A stretch of 64,000 bases of DNA from Pseudomonas pudica (GTDB lineage Bacteria > Pseudomonadota > Gammaproteobacteria > Pseudomonadales > Pseudomonadaceae), in NCBI RefSeq assembly GCF_015680405.1, contig NZ_JADLJS010000023.1, forward strand, positions 20,597 through 84,596. Reading direction: 5' to 3'. A model generated the notes under the pieces. It was not told the DNA's origin and made no database searches. It worked only from the letters and a program-made list of their open reading frames with translations. The first letter of the stretch is position 1. Each line of letters begins with the position of its first letter. Below, piece by piece: positions 50,919 to 59,879 of the stretch. Both the position numbers and the translations under genes were made by a program.

Positions 50919-52556
50919 ATGCTCAACTTCAAATCCCTGCGGACTGAATGGGTCACGCTGCTGGCCAGCCTTTACCTGCTGATCGGCTTCAATGTCTTCC
51001 TCTGGCAGCATCTTGAACAGGTCGTACCGCCCGGTTTGCCGGGGCTATGGCTGAGCCTGGCGTTTGCCGTATTGATGCTGTTCGCATTTAACCTGATCCT
51101 CACGTTGTTCGCCTTCCGTTACGTATTGAAGCCAATACTCATCGTGTTGTTCATGAGTGGCGCGGGCGTGGCTTACTTCATGAACCAGTACGGTGTACTT
51201 ATTGATGCGGGCATGTTCCGTAATATCGCGGAAACCAACGCGGCAGAAGTGCGTGACTTGCTTTCGTTGAAGTTTGCCTTGTATATCCTGGGCCTCGGTG
51301 TAGTGCCTTCGGTGCTGTTGTGGAAGGCACCGATCGCCTATCGCACCTGGCACCGTGAACTACTCGGCAAGCTGGTGGTTGGCGGTGCCTGCGTGGTGGC
51401 CCTGGGCTCGGTGGCACTGGTCAACTACCAGGGCCTGTCGTCGCTGTTTCGCAACCACCACGAACTGCGCCTGATGCTCACCCCCAGCAATATCGTGGGG
51501 GCCTCCATCGGTTATGTCAGCGAGCGCGTCGGTACCGCATCACACCCCTTCCAGCATTATGGCGAAGATGCCAAGCGAGATGCCGCCTGGCAAAAGCATG
51601 AACGCAAGTCGCTGACCGTGCTCGTGGTGGGTGAAAGTGCGCGGGCAGACCACTTCGGCGTGCTTGGCTACAACCGCGACACCACACCGAACCTTGCAAG
51701 GGAACAGGGCCTGCTGGCGTTCTCCGATGTGCACTCCTGCGGCACGGAAACCGCCGTCTCGGTGCCGTGCATGTTCTCTGGCATGAAGCGCAAGGACTAC
51801 GATGCCCGGGTGGCGAAGAACCGCGAAGGGTTGCTGGACATCCTCCAGCGTGTCGGCCTGGCGGTGCAGTGGCGTGACAACCAGTCAGGCTGCAAGGGCA
51901 CCTGCGACCGTGTGCAGTTCATTGATGTCAGCAACCTCAAGGACCCGCAGTTGTGCGCTGATGGTGAATGCCATGACCAGATCCTGCTGCAGGGCCTGGG
52001 TGAGCTGATCGACAACCTCGACAAGGACACCGTGCTGGTGCTGCACCAGATGGGCAGCCACGGGCCTGAGTACTTCAAGCGCTACCCCGGCGCCGACCAG
52101 CGTTTCGCCCCGGTGTGCCAGAGCAACGCGCTGGACCAGTGCAGCGAGCAGGAAATCGTCAACGGCTACGACAACACCCTGGCCTATACCGACAAGGTGC
52201 TGGCGTCGCTGATCGACACCCTGCGCAGCAAGCAGGACAAGGTCGACACGGCGATGATCTATCTGTCCGACCACGGCGAGTCGCTGGGTGAATACAACCT
52301 GTTCTTGCACGGCACGCCCTACGCCATTGCCCCCGAGCAGCAGAAGCACGTGCCGCTGCTGACCTGGTTCTCCGACAGCTACAAGGAAGACTTCGGCGTC
52401 GACACCGACTGCCTGGCCAAGCTCAGCGATGCACCGCTGTCGCAAGACAACCTGTTCCACTCGATGCTCGGCCTGTTGCAGGTGCACACCGAGGTCTACC
52501 AGCAGTCGCTGGACATGTTCGCCAGCTGCCGGCCGTGGTTGGCAGCCAAGCGCTGA
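50919..52556 (+). CDS. eptA: Lipid A phosphoethanolamine transferase (EptA-like)
   Basis: A 545-residue inner-membrane enzyme that moves phosphoethanolamine from PE to lipid A. Four to five N-terminal helices (to about residue 165) precede a periplasmic sulfatase-fold domain. Metal and nucleophile motifs are VVGESARADHFGVLGY, SCGTETAVSVPCMFSG (Thr nucleophile), HQMGSHGPEYFKRYP and YLSDHGESLGE. Two Cys-rich loops supply disulfides. This can lower polymyxin binding. A ColR-like box lies upstream. The ATG at 50919 is chosen. Confidence 0.9.
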   Translation: MLNFKSLRTEWVTLLASLYLLIGFNVFLWQHLEQVVPPGLPGLWLSLAFAVLMLFAFNLILTLFAFRYVLKPILIVLFMSGAGVAYFMNQYGVLIDAGMFRNIAETNAAEVRDLLSLKFALYILGLGVVPSVLLWKAPIAYRTWHRELLGKLVVGGACVVALGSVALVNYQGLSSLFRNHHELRLMLTPSNIVGASIGYVSERVGTASHPFQHYGEDAKRDAAWQKHERKSLTVLVVGESARADHFGVLGYNRDTTPNLAREQGLLAFSDVHSCGTETAVSVPCMFSGMKRKDYDARVAKNREGLLDILQRVGLAVQWRDNQSGCKGTCDRVQFIDVSNLKDPQLCADGECHDQILLQGLGELIDNLDKDTVLVLHQMGSHGPEYFKRYPGADQRFAPVCQSNALDQCSEQEIVNGYDNTLAYTDKVLASLIDTLRSKQDKVDTAMIYLSDHGESLGEYNLFLHGTPYAIAPEQQKHVPLLTWFSDSYKEDFGVDTDCLAKLSDAPLSQDNLFHSMLGLLQVHTEVYQQSLDMFASCRPWLAAKR

Positions 52557-52596
52557 GGCAAAGCGCATTCAAAAACTGCTAGCTTGCGCGGTCTTT

Positions 52597-52680
52597 GTGG
52601 GAGCGGGCATGCCCGCGAAGCAGGCGACGCGGTGGATGGCACGGGCTTCGCCCGTGTTCGCGGGCATGCCCGCTCCCACT
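52597..52680. repeat. REP pair
   Basis: TGTGGGAGCGGGCATGCCC (from 52597) faces TTCGCGGGCATGCCCGCTCC (from 52658), with an inner CACGGGC-TTC-GCCCGTG hairpin. It lies between eptA and rnd. The whole 275-base gap holds little else. Confidence 0.88.
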
Positions 52681-52831
52681 GGGATCGCGAAGCTTGCGGA
52701 TTTTGCGCACGAGAGTTGCTGCTGCCTGAACACGCACAACAGCACCACTGATCGATATCAAGGATGGCGCAGGTTTCACCAGCAGTGCCCGCGCCGTATA
52801 TACTGCGCGCCAATGTTAGTGGGAGAGCCTC

Positions 52832-53965
52832 GTGGCCATCGAAATACACTGGATCCGTGACGACCAGAGCCTGGCCGAACACTGCCGCGACTGGCACCAG
52901 CTGCCCTTCGTCGCCGTCGACACCGAATTCATGCGGGTCGACACCTTCTACCCGAAAGCCGGGCTGATCCAGATCGGCGATGGCCAGCGTGCCTTCCTGA
53001 TCGACCCGTTGCTGATCGGCAACTGGCAACCGCTGGCCGAACTGCTGGATGACAGCGGCGTGGTCAAGGTGCTGCACGCCTGCAGCGAAGACCTCGAAGT
53101 GCTGCTGCGCCTGACCGGCAAGCTGCCACAGCCGCTGTTCGATACCCAGCTGGCCGCCGGCTACCTGAACCTGGGCTTCTCCATGGGCTATTCGCGCCTG
53201 GTGCAGGAAGTGCTGGGTATCGACTTGCCCAAGGGCGAAACCCGCTCCGACTGGCTGCAGCGCCCGCTCTCGGAAACCCAGGTCAGCTATGCCGCCGAGG
53301 ATGCCGTGCACCTCGCAGAACTGTTCACCGTGTTGCGCCCGCGCCTGAGTGACGACAAGTATGCCTGGGTGCTGGAGGACGGCGCCGAACTGGTGGCCGC
53401 ATTGCGCCGCGAAGTCGAGCCCGAAAGCCTGTACCGCGACGTCAAGCTGGCCTGGAAGCTGGCCCCCCAGCAACTGGCAGTGCTGCGTGAGCTGTGCGCC
53501 TGGCGCGAGCGTGAAGCGCGCAACCGCGACGTGCCGCGCAACCGCATTCTCAAGGAGCACTCGCTGTGGCCCATGGCCAAGAGCCAGCCGAGCAACCTGT
53601 CGGCGCTGGCCAAGATCGACGAGATGCATCCGCGCACCATTCGTCAGGACGGTGAGTTCCTCATCGAGCTGATCAAGCGTGCCGCCAGCCTGCCAGCCGA
53701 GCAATGGCCACAGGCCTTGCCCGAGCCTTTGCCGATCGAGGCTGCCGGCATCCTCAAGCAGCTGCGTGCCATCGGCCAGGCCGAAGGTGAGCGCCTGGGC
53801 ATTGCCCCCGAGCTGATGCTGCGCAAGAAAGCCCTGGAAGCGCTGCTCAAGAGCGGCTACCCCAATGGCCCCTATCAATTGCCCGATTCGCTGCGCGGCT
53901 GGCGCCGTGAGCGCATGGGCCAGGCCCTGCTGGACAGCCTGGCAGGCGCCGGAGAGACCCGATGA
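52832..53965 (+). CDS. rnd: Ribonuclease D
   Basis: A 377-residue 3'-5' exoribonuclease for tRNA 3' maturation. The DEDD motifs are Exo I (FVAVDTEFMRVDT), Exo II around VLHACSEDLEVL, and Exo III (YAAEDAVHLAEL). An HRDC domain follows from about residue 205. The start is GTG at 52832 behind GGGAGAG. Its TGA overlaps the ycgL ATG by 4 bases. Confidence 0.95.
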   Translation: MAIEIHWIRDDQSLAEHCRDWHQLPFVAVDTEFMRVDTFYPKAGLIQIGDGQRAFLIDPLLIGNWQPLAELLDDSGVVKVLHACSEDLEVLLRLTGKLPQPLFDTQLAAGYLNLGFSMGYSRLVQEVLGIDLPKGETRSDWLQRPLSETQVSYAAEDAVHLAELFTVLRPRLSDDKYAWVLEDGAELVAALRREVEPESLYRDVKLAWKLAPQQLAVLRELCAWREREARNRDVPRNRILKEHSLWPMAKSQPSNLSALAKIDEMHPRTIRQDGEFLIELIKRAASLPAEQWPQALPEPLPIEAAGILKQLRAIGQAEGERLGIAPELMLRKKALEALLKSGYPNGPYQLPDSLRGWRRERMGQALLDSLAGAGETR

Positions 53966-54255
53966 AACGCATTTGCTCTATCTACAAGAGCCCCCGCAAG
54001 AACGAAATGTACCTGTACGTGCTCAAGGCCGACGGCCTTGGGCGCGTACCTGAAGGCCTGCTGCCATTCTTCGGCACCCCCATGCACGCCTTCGACCTGG
54101 TGCTTACCCCCGAGCGCAAGCTGGCCCGCGAGGACATCGCCAAGGTGCTGGAAAACCTCGACAACCAGGGTTACCACCTGCAGATGCCGCCGCCGGAAGA
54201 CGACTACATCGAGCACCTGCCCGAAGAATTGCTGCGCCGTAACGACCCTGCCTGA
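53962..54255 (+). CDS. ycgL: YcgL-domain protein
   Basis: A 97-residue YcgL/UPF0745 protein (MKRICSIYKSPRKNEMYLYV). It is translationally coupled to rnd (ATGA overlap), an arrangement usual in Pseudomonas. Its role is not established. The next gene starts 2 bases after its stop. Confidence 0.9.
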   Translation: MKRICSIYKSPRKNEMYLYVLKADGLGRVPEGLLPFFGTPMHAFDLVLTPERKLAREDIAKVLENLDNQGYHLQMPPPEDDYIEHLPEELLRRNDPA

Positions 54256-54257
54256 TC

Positions 54258-55190
54258 ATGCGAGTACTGATTGCTGAGCATGATCATGCTCGATACGCCG
54301 AGATTTTGCGCGCAGCCGCGCCAGAGCTGGAAATCCTGACCAGCGGCGACTCCGCCGAACTGGCCCGCCAGGCGCCTCAGTGCCCGGTGTGGCTGGGCCA
54401 GCCGGACCTGCTGGCAAGCCTGCTGCGCCAGGGCCACAAACCGGGCTGGATGCAGTCCACCTGGGCCGGTATCACCCCGCTGCTGGCCGAAGGCCTGCCG
54501 CGCGACTATCGCCTGACCCGTGCCGTGGGCATCTTTGGCCAGGTGATGGCCGAGTACATGCTCACCTACATGCTCGGCCATGAGCGCGAGGTGCTGTCGC
54601 GCCTGGTCAGCCAGGTCGAGCGGCGTTGGGATGACCGCCCGGGGCGTACCCTGGAAGGGCGCAAGGTGCTGATCGTCGGCACTGGCGACATTGGCCAGCG
54701 GGTGGCCGAGTTCCTGCAGGCGTTTGGCGTGGTGCTGTATGGCGTTGCCAGCAGCGCCCGCGAGCAGGCGCCGTTCGTCGAGGTTGCGGCGCTGGCCGAC
54801 CTGCCGCGCATGGTTGGGCAGGTCGACTACGTGCTCAACCTGTTGCCGGATACCCCGGCCACCCACGACCTGTATGACGCGGCACTGTTCAAGTGCTTCC
54901 AGCCCACGGCGCTGTTCATCAATGCCGGGCGTGGGGCGGCGGTGGTCGACGCTGACCTGGTCGAGGCGCTGAAGGAAGGGCACCTGGCGGGGGCCGTGAT
55001 CGATGTCTGCCGGCAGGAGCCGTTGCCCAGGCAACACCCGTTCTGGACAGCCTGGGGCTTGCTGCTGACCGGGCACAGCTCGGCGCCCACCTCGCCGGCG
55101 GCGATGGTGCGGTTGTTTGTCGAGAACGTGCGGGCGTACGCGGCGGGGCAAGGGTTGCGAGGTGAAGTGGACTTCGCCCGGGGCTATTGA
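54258..55190 (+). CDS. D-2-hydroxyacid dehydrogenase
   Basis: A 310-residue NAD(P)-dependent 2-hydroxyacid dehydrogenase, GhrA-like in size. The Rossmann motif is VGTGDIGQRVAEF. The catalytic Arg is in FINAGRGAAVVD, Glu in DVCRQEPLP and His in LTGHSSAPT. It probably reduces glyoxylate or hydroxypyruvate. It follows ycgL by 2 bases and looks like part of the rnd transcript. Confidence 0.88.
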   Translation: MRVLIAEHDHARYAEILRAAAPELEILTSGDSAELARQAPQCPVWLGQPDLLASLLRQGHKPGWMQSTWAGITPLLAEGLPRDYRLTRAVGIFGQVMAEYMLTYMLGHEREVLSRLVSQVERRWDDRPGRTLEGRKVLIVGTGDIGQRVAEFLQAFGVVLYGVASSAREQAPFVEVAALADLPRMVGQVDYVLNLLPDTPATHDLYDAALFKCFQPTALFINAGRGAAVVDADLVEALKEGHLAGAVIDVCRQEPLPRQHPFWTAWGLLLTGHSSAPTSPAAMVRLFVENVRAYAAGQGLRGEVDFARGY

Positions 55191-55199
55191 TATTTAGTG

Positions 55200-55219
55200 C
55201 CTGTTCCGGCCTCTTCGCA
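55200..55219. repeat. REP remnant (half site)
   Basis: CCTGTTCCGGCCTCTTCGCA keeps one end of a REP arm, and its palindromic partner is missing. It lies after the hydroxyacid dehydrogenase stop. Confidence 0.55.
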
Positions 55220-55334
55220 GCACGAGGCTAACCATGCGCTCATGCCCGTCCATTCACTACCCTGATGAACCCTGCCTGCCGCCCAGGCCTTGATTAGACT
55301 GGTTGCACAAACCGTCAGAACAAGGCCAGCCAAC

Positions 55335-56144
55335 ATGCAAAACCGCATCATGATCACCGGGGCCGGGTCCGGCCTCGGTCGCGAGATCGCCCTGCGCTGG
55401 GCGCGTGAGGGCTGGCGCCTGGCGCTGGCCGATGTCAACGAAACCGGCCTGCGCGAAACCTTGGAGCTGGCCCGCGCAGCCGGCGGCGATGGCTTTGTCC
55501 AGCGTTGCGACGTGCGCGACTACAGCCAGCTCACCGCCCTGGCCCAGGCCTGCACCGAGCAGTTCGGTGGTATCGACGTGATCGTCAACAATGCCGGCGT
55601 CGCTTCAGGCGGGTTCTTCGCCGAACTGTCGCTGGAGGACTGGGACTGGCAGATCGCGGTCAACCTGATGGGCGTGGTCAAGGGCTGCAAGGCCTTCCTG
55701 CCGCTGCTGGAGCGCAGCAAGGGGCGGATCATCAACATCGCCTCGATGGCCGCGCTGATGCAGGGCCCGGGCATGAGCAACTACAACGTGGCCAAGGCCG
55801 GCGTGCTGGCCCTGTCGGAAAGCCTGCTGGTCGAGCTACGGCAACTGGAGGTGGCGGTGCATGTGGTGTGCCCGTCGTTCTTCCAGACCAACCTGCTGGA
55901 CTCGTTCCGCGGGCCGAACCCTGCGATGATAGCCCAGGTTGGCAAGCTGCTGGAAGGCTCGCCAATCAACGCGGCGGACATCGCCGAGCACATCCACCGG
56001 CAGGTAGCCGCCGGCGAGTTCCTGATACTGCCCCATGAGGCCGGGCGCCAGGCCTGGCAGCTGAAGCGCCAGGCCCCTGAGCGGCTTTACGACGAGATGG
56101 CTGAGATGGCGGTGAAAATGCGGGCCAAGGCTCAGTCGCGATGA
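55335..56144 (+). CDS. Short-chain dehydrogenase/reductase
   Basis: A 269-residue classical SDR. The cofactor motif is ITGAGSGLGREIA (residues 7-19), NNAG follows (VIVNNAGVAS), and the active site is Ser in INIASMAAL with YNVAK. The C-terminal tail EMAVKMRAKAQSR is basic. Substrate unknown. Confidence 0.88.
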   Translation: MQNRIMITGAGSGLGREIALRWAREGWRLALADVNETGLRETLELARAAGGDGFVQRCDVRDYSQLTALAQACTEQFGGIDVIVNNAGVASGGFFAELSLEDWDWQIAVNLMGVVKGCKAFLPLLERSKGRIINIASMAALMQGPGMSNYNVAKAGVLALSESLLVELRQLEVAVHVVCPSFFQTNLLDSFRGPNPAMIAQVGKLLEGSPINAADIAEHIHRQVAAGEFLILPHEAGRQAWQLKRQAPERLYDEMAEMAVKMRAKAQSR

Positions 56145-56264
56145 TTCGTCTGTAAGGAAAGTTACTAGGAAATGTAGGGCGCTTCTGAATCACGGCAGAA
56201 CTATTGAGTAGCCCTATGCCGTCAAGGCAGGCTCCGGTTTTCCCTTTCGTTGGAGGATCGGAGC

Positions 56265-56453
56265 ATGCTGGTAATAGGGCGCGAAGTGGGAGAGATCATC
56301 ATGATTGGTGATGACATTCGGATCATGGTCGTGGAAACGCGGGAGGGGGTGGTGCGCTTTGGCGTGGATGCACCGCGGCAGGTGTCGGTGCATCGGGCCG
56401 AGGTGTACAAGCGCATCAAGGCAGGGCAGAAAGACAAAACCCATGCAATCTGA
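56265..56453 (+). CDS. CsrA/RsmA-family translational regulator (RsmI-like paralogue)
   Basis: A 62-residue CsrA-family RNA-binding protein. It has the usual beta-strand pattern (MLVIGREVGEIIMIGDDIRIMVV) and the RNA-contacting VHRAEVYKRI with the conserved Arg. It differs from classical CsrA (MLILTRR...) in the first strand. Fluorescent pseudomonads carry several paralogues, and this one is closest in memory to RsmI. GGAGG lies 8-12 bases upstream of the ATG at 56265. A compact REP hairpin follows. Confidence 0.85.
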   Translation: MLVIGREVGEIIMIGDDIRIMVVETREGVVRFGVDAPRQVSVHRAEVYKRIKAGQKDKTHAI

Positions 56454-56466
56454 TGTTGCCTGTGCC

Positions 56467-56498
56467 GGCCTCTTCGCGGGCACGCCCGCGAAAAGGCC
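56467..56498. repeat. Single REP hairpin after csrA
   Basis: GGCCTCTTCGCGGGC and GCCCGCGAAAAGGCC form a 15-bp stem with one mismatch around AC. It is a compact version lacking the CTCCCACAGG arm. It sits between convergent csrA and yheU genes and may end both transcripts. Confidence 0.75.
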
Positions 56499-56505
56499 AT
56501 ACCTG

Positions 56506-56733
56506 CTAGTCGAGCAGCTCCCTGGGCACATCATGCTTGGCCAGCAACTGGCACTGCTGGCTTTCCAGGTCGAACAGGATGAACGCCTGGCCCTTGGCCA
56601 ATGCCTGGCGCACCCGCAGCACGCGGGTTTCCAGCGGGGTGTCGTCACCGTTGTCGGTACCGTCACGGGTGACGAAGTCCTCGATCAGGCGGGTCAGGGT
56701 TTCGGCTTGCAGTTGGTCGTAGGGGATCAGCAT
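56506..56733 (-). CDS. yheU: YheU-family (UPF0270) protein
   Basis: A 75-residue protein, MLIPYDQLQAETLTRLIEDFV, then RDGTDNGDDTPLE and a long helix with VRQALAKGQAFILFD. It matches UPF0270/YheU in length and spacing. Its function is unknown. It lies just past the end of the NAGGN genes on the same strand. Confidence 0.88.
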   Translation of the reverse strand: MLIPYDQLQAETLTRLIEDFVTRDGTDNGDDTPLETRVLRVRQALAKGQAFILFDLESQQCQLLAKHDVPRELLD

Positions 56734-56790
56734 GGTGGGCGTTGCCTAGGGTGTTGGTGGGGGCATGCTACGCGAAACATCTGGCATTTT

Positions 56791-56809
56791 GGGGCTGCAA
56801 CGCAGCCCC
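56791..56809 (-). terminator. Hairpin after the M42 hydrolase gene
   Basis: GGGGCTGC-AAC-GCAGCCCC is an 8-bp perfect stem 8 bases past the M42 stop. No T-tract follows on the minus strand, so this is only a weak terminator candidate between the NAGGN genes and yheU. Confidence 0.4.
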
Positions 56810-56816
56810 CAGGGCC

Positions 56817-58001
56817 TCAAGCCTTGTTTCCGACAAGGCTATCCACCGCCGGCACCCGCGTATCGCTCTCCATTTGCGCATCATGTTCCAGCTGATGGCT
56901 GAAGCGCTCCAATGACGCATTGGCCGGCTGCGAATCACTGGCAAACACCGGCGGGCTCAGCAGGTACGCCGACAACAAGCGGCTCAACGCCGCCAGGCTG
57001 TCGATGTGCGTTCGCTCGTAGCCATGCGTGGCATCGCAACCAAAGGCCACCAGCGCGGTACGAATATCGTGCCCCGCCGTCACTGCCGAATGGGCATCGC
57101 TGAAGTAGTAGCGGAACAGATCGCGCCGCACCGGCAGGTCGTGGTCACCGGCCAGTTTCAGCAGGTGCCGGGACAAGTGGTAGTCGTAAGGCCCCGACGA
57201 GTCCTGCATGGCCACGCTCACCGCATGCTCGCTGGAGGCCTGCCCGGGCGCCACCGGGGCGATGTCGATGCCGACGAACTCGCTGACATCCCAGGGCAGG
57301 GCGCCAGCTGCTCCCGAACCGGTCTCTTCGGTGATGGTGAACAGCGGGTGGCAGTCGATCAACGGTTGGCGGCCGCTTTCCACCACGGCTTTCAGCGCCG
57401 CCAGCAGCGCTGCCACGCCGGCCTTGTCGTCCAGGTGGCGGGCGCTGATGTGGCCGCTTTCGGTGAATTCGGGCAGCGGGTCGAAGGCAACGAAATCACC
57501 GATGCTTACACCCAGCGCTTCGCAGTCGGCGCGGGTGGCGCAGTAGGCGTCCAGGCGCACCTCAACGTGCTCCCAGCTGATCGGCATCTGGTCGATGGCG
57601 GTGTTGAAGGCATGCCCGCTGGCCATCAGCGGCAACACGCTGCCCCGGTACACGCCGGTGTCGGTGAACACGCTGACCCGGCTGCCTTCGGCGAAGCGAC
57701 TGGACCAGCAACCGACCGGCGCCAGGGCCAGGCGGCCGTTTTCCTGCAACTGGCGCACGCTGGCGCCGATGGTGTCCAGGTGAGCGGACACGGCGCGGTC
57801 GGGCGAGGTCTGGCGGCCCTTGAGAGTGGCGCGGATTGTGCCGCGGCGGGTCAGTTCGAAGGGGATGCCCAGTTCGTCCAGGCGTTCGGCCACGTAGCGC
57901 ACGATGGTGTCGGTGAATCCGGTGGGGCTGGGGATGGCGAGCATCTCCAGCAGCACGCGCTTGAGGTAGTCGAGATCGGGTTCGGGATGTCGGTCGGACA
58001 T
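56817..58001 (-). CDS. M42-family hydrolase of the NAGGN osmoprotectant system
   Basis: A 394-residue M42-like metallopeptidase. Metal-site segments AVSAHLDTIGA, HLDDKAGVAALL and LFTITEETGSG are visible. It is the third member of the conserved N-acetylglutaminylglutamine amide gene trio, always next to asnO and ngg. Its exact reaction is not known; maturation or breakdown of NAGGN peptides is inferred. AGGAG 7 bases upstream fixes the ATG at 58001. Confidence 0.88.
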   Translation of the reverse strand: MSDRHPEPDLDYLKRVLLEMLAIPSPTGFTDTIVRYVAERLDELGIPFELTRRGTIRATLKGRQTSPDRAVSAHLDTIGASVRQLQENGRLALAPVGCWSSRFAEGSRVSVFTDTGVYRGSVLPLMASGHAFNTAIDQMPISWEHVEVRLDAYCATRADCEALGVSIGDFVAFDPLPEFTESGHISARHLDDKAGVAALLAALKAVVESGRQPLIDCHPLFTITEETGSGAAGALPWDVSEFVGIDIAPVAPGQASSEHAVSVAMQDSSGPYDYHLSRHLLKLAGDHDLPVRRDLFRYYFSDAHSAVTAGHDIRTALVAFGCDATHGYERTHIDSLAALSRLLSAYLLSPPVFASDSQPANASLERFSHQLEHDAQMESDTRVPAVDSLVGNKA

Positions 58002-58020
58002 GGTTGGGGACTCCTTTACT

Positions 58021-58124
58021 CCTGTGCCGGCCTCTTCGCGGGCACGCCCGCTCCCACAGGAACCCCACAAGTCTCGAGGGCTGTGCTGGACCTGTGGGAG
58101 CGGGCGAGCCCGCGAAGAGGCCAG
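58021..58124. repeat. REP pair inside the NAGGN operon
   Basis: CCTGTGCCGGCCTCTTCGCG and an inverted arm ending GGCCAGCAG lie between ngg and the M42 gene, so the operon carries an internal REP. Confidence 0.88.
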
Positions 58125-58130
58125 CAGCGG

Positions 58131-59876
58131 TTACGCCAAAGGCCGGCTATGCGGAAACAGCAGGTCGATAAAACGCTCGGCGGTCGGTTGCGGTTCATGG
58201 TTGGCCAACCCGGCACGCTCGTTGGCCTCGATGATCACGTATTCCGGTTGCCCGGCATCCCGCACCATGAAGTCCAGCCCCACTACCGGAATCTCCAGCG
58301 CCCGTGCTGCGCGCACCGCGGCGTCGGCCAGCACCGGGTGCAGGCGTTCGGTCACGTCTTCCAGGGTGCCGCCGGTGTGCAGGTTGGCGGTGCGTCGCAC
58401 GGCCAGGCGCTGGCCTGCAGGCAACACGTCGTCATAGCCAAAGCCCGCCGCGCGCAGGGTGCGCTCGGTTTCGTCGTCCAGCGGAATGCGGCTTTCGCCA
58501 CCGGTTGCGGCCTGGCGCCGACGGCTCTGGGCGTCGATCAGCTGGCGGATGCTGTGTTTGCCATCGCCCAACACCTGCGCCGGGTGGCGGATGGCTGCCG
58601 CTACCACTTCATAGCCGATCACCACGATGCGCAGGTCATGCCCGGCATGGAAGCTTTCCAGCAACACGCGGCTGTCGAACTGGCGGGCCTGCGCCACGGC
58701 GTGGGTGATGTCGTCGATACAGGTGAGGTTCACTGCCACTCCCTGGCCTTGCTCGCCATCGACCGGCTTGACCACCACCGCGCCATGCTCGTCGAGAAAC
58801 GCCAGGTTTTCGTCGGCATTGCCGGCCAACTGCTGCGCCGGCACCTTCAGCCCGGCATTGTGCAGGGCATGCTGGGTCAGGCGCTTGTCCTGGCACAGGG
58901 TCATGGTCACGGCGCTGGTCAGGTCGCTGAGCGACTCACGGCAGCGAATGCGGCGCCCGCCCAGGCTGAGGGTGAACAGGCCGCCAGCGGCATCGTCCAC
59001 TTGGACTTCGATGCCTCGACGCAGCGCTTCGTCGACGATGATGCGTGCGTACGGGTTGAGGTCGGCTTGAGGGCCAGGCCCCAGAAACAGTTGTTCGTTG
59101 ATGCCGTTCTTGCGCTTGACCGCGAAGGTCGGCAGGTTGCGAAAACCCAGCTTCTGGTACAGGCGCTTGGCCTGGCGGTTGTCGTGCAGCACCGACAGGT
59201 CCAGGTAGGCCAGGCCGCGGCTCATGAAGTGTTCGACCAGATGGCGCACCAGCACTTCACCCACGCCAGGACAGGTGCACTGCGGGTCTACAGCCAGGCA
59301 CCAAAGGCTGCTGCCGTGCTCGGGGTCGTCGAATGCCTTGGCGTGGTTCAGGCCCATGACGCTGCCGATCACCGCGCCGGTGTCTTCGTCCTCGGCCAGC
59401 CAGTATACCGGGCCGCCCAGATGCAGAGGGGTAAGCAGCTCGGGGTCGACCGGCAACATGCCGCGCGCCTGGTACAGGGTATTGATCGCCTGCCAGTCGC
59501 CCGGGTTCTGCGCCCGGCGCACGCGGAAGCCGCGGAACACCCGTTGCGCCGGGCGATAGTCGGTAAACCACAGGCGCAGGGTGTCGGACGGGTCGAGAAA
59601 CAGTTGCTGCGGGGCCTGGGCCAGCAGCTGCTGCGGCGCGGCCACGTACAGGGCGATGTCGCGCTCGCCGGGGCGTTCTTCCAGCAGGTCGGCGGCCAGG
59701 TCGGCCGGGTTGGGGTAGGTGTGGCCGATCAGCAGCCGGCCCCAGCCGCAATGCACGGCGCGTGGCTGGGCGTGGGGCTGGCTGCCGTCGCCGGCCAGGC
59801 GCGCCTGCAGGCGTTCATAGGACGGCGCCTGGCCGCGCAGCAGGCGCTGACCGTAAGCAATTTCGTGGGCTTTCAT
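58131..59876 (-). CDS. ngg: N-acetylglutaminylglutamine synthetase
   Basis: A 581-residue fusion that makes the NAGGN dipeptide backbone. The N-terminal half is a GNAT acetyltransferase (about residues 110-275; CPGVGEVLVRHLVEHF). The C-terminal half is an ATP-grasp ligase with VVKPVDGEQGQGVAVN and VIIEANERAG. It starts 3 bases after the asnO stop. This is the core enzyme of osmotic NAGGN synthesis known from Pseudomonas and Sinorhizobium. Confidence 0.92.
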   Translation of the reverse strand: MKAHEIAYGQRLLRGQAPSYERLQARLAGDGSQPHAQPRAVHCGWGRLLIGHTYPNPADLAADLLEERPGERDIALYVAAPQQLLAQAPQQLFLDPSDTLRLWFTDYRPAQRVFRGFRVRRAQNPGDWQAINTLYQARGMLPVDPELLTPLHLGGPVYWLAEDEDTGAVIGSVMGLNHAKAFDDPEHGSSLWCLAVDPQCTCPGVGEVLVRHLVEHFMSRGLAYLDLSVLHDNRQAKRLYQKLGFRNLPTFAVKRKNGINEQLFLGPGPQADLNPYARIIVDEALRRGIEVQVDDAAGGLFTLSLGGRRIRCRESLSDLTSAVTMTLCQDKRLTQHALHNAGLKVPAQQLAGNADENLAFLDEHGAVVVKPVDGEQGQGVAVNLTCIDDITHAVAQARQFDSRVLLESFHAGHDLRIVVIGYEVVAAAIRHPAQVLGDGKHSIRQLIDAQSRRRQAATGGESRIPLDDETERTLRAAGFGYDDVLPAGQRLAVRRTANLHTGGTLEDVTERLHPVLADAAVRAARALEIPVVGLDFMVRDAGQPEYVIIEANERAGLANHEPQPTAERFIDLLFPHSRPLA

Positions 59877-59879
59877 CGG

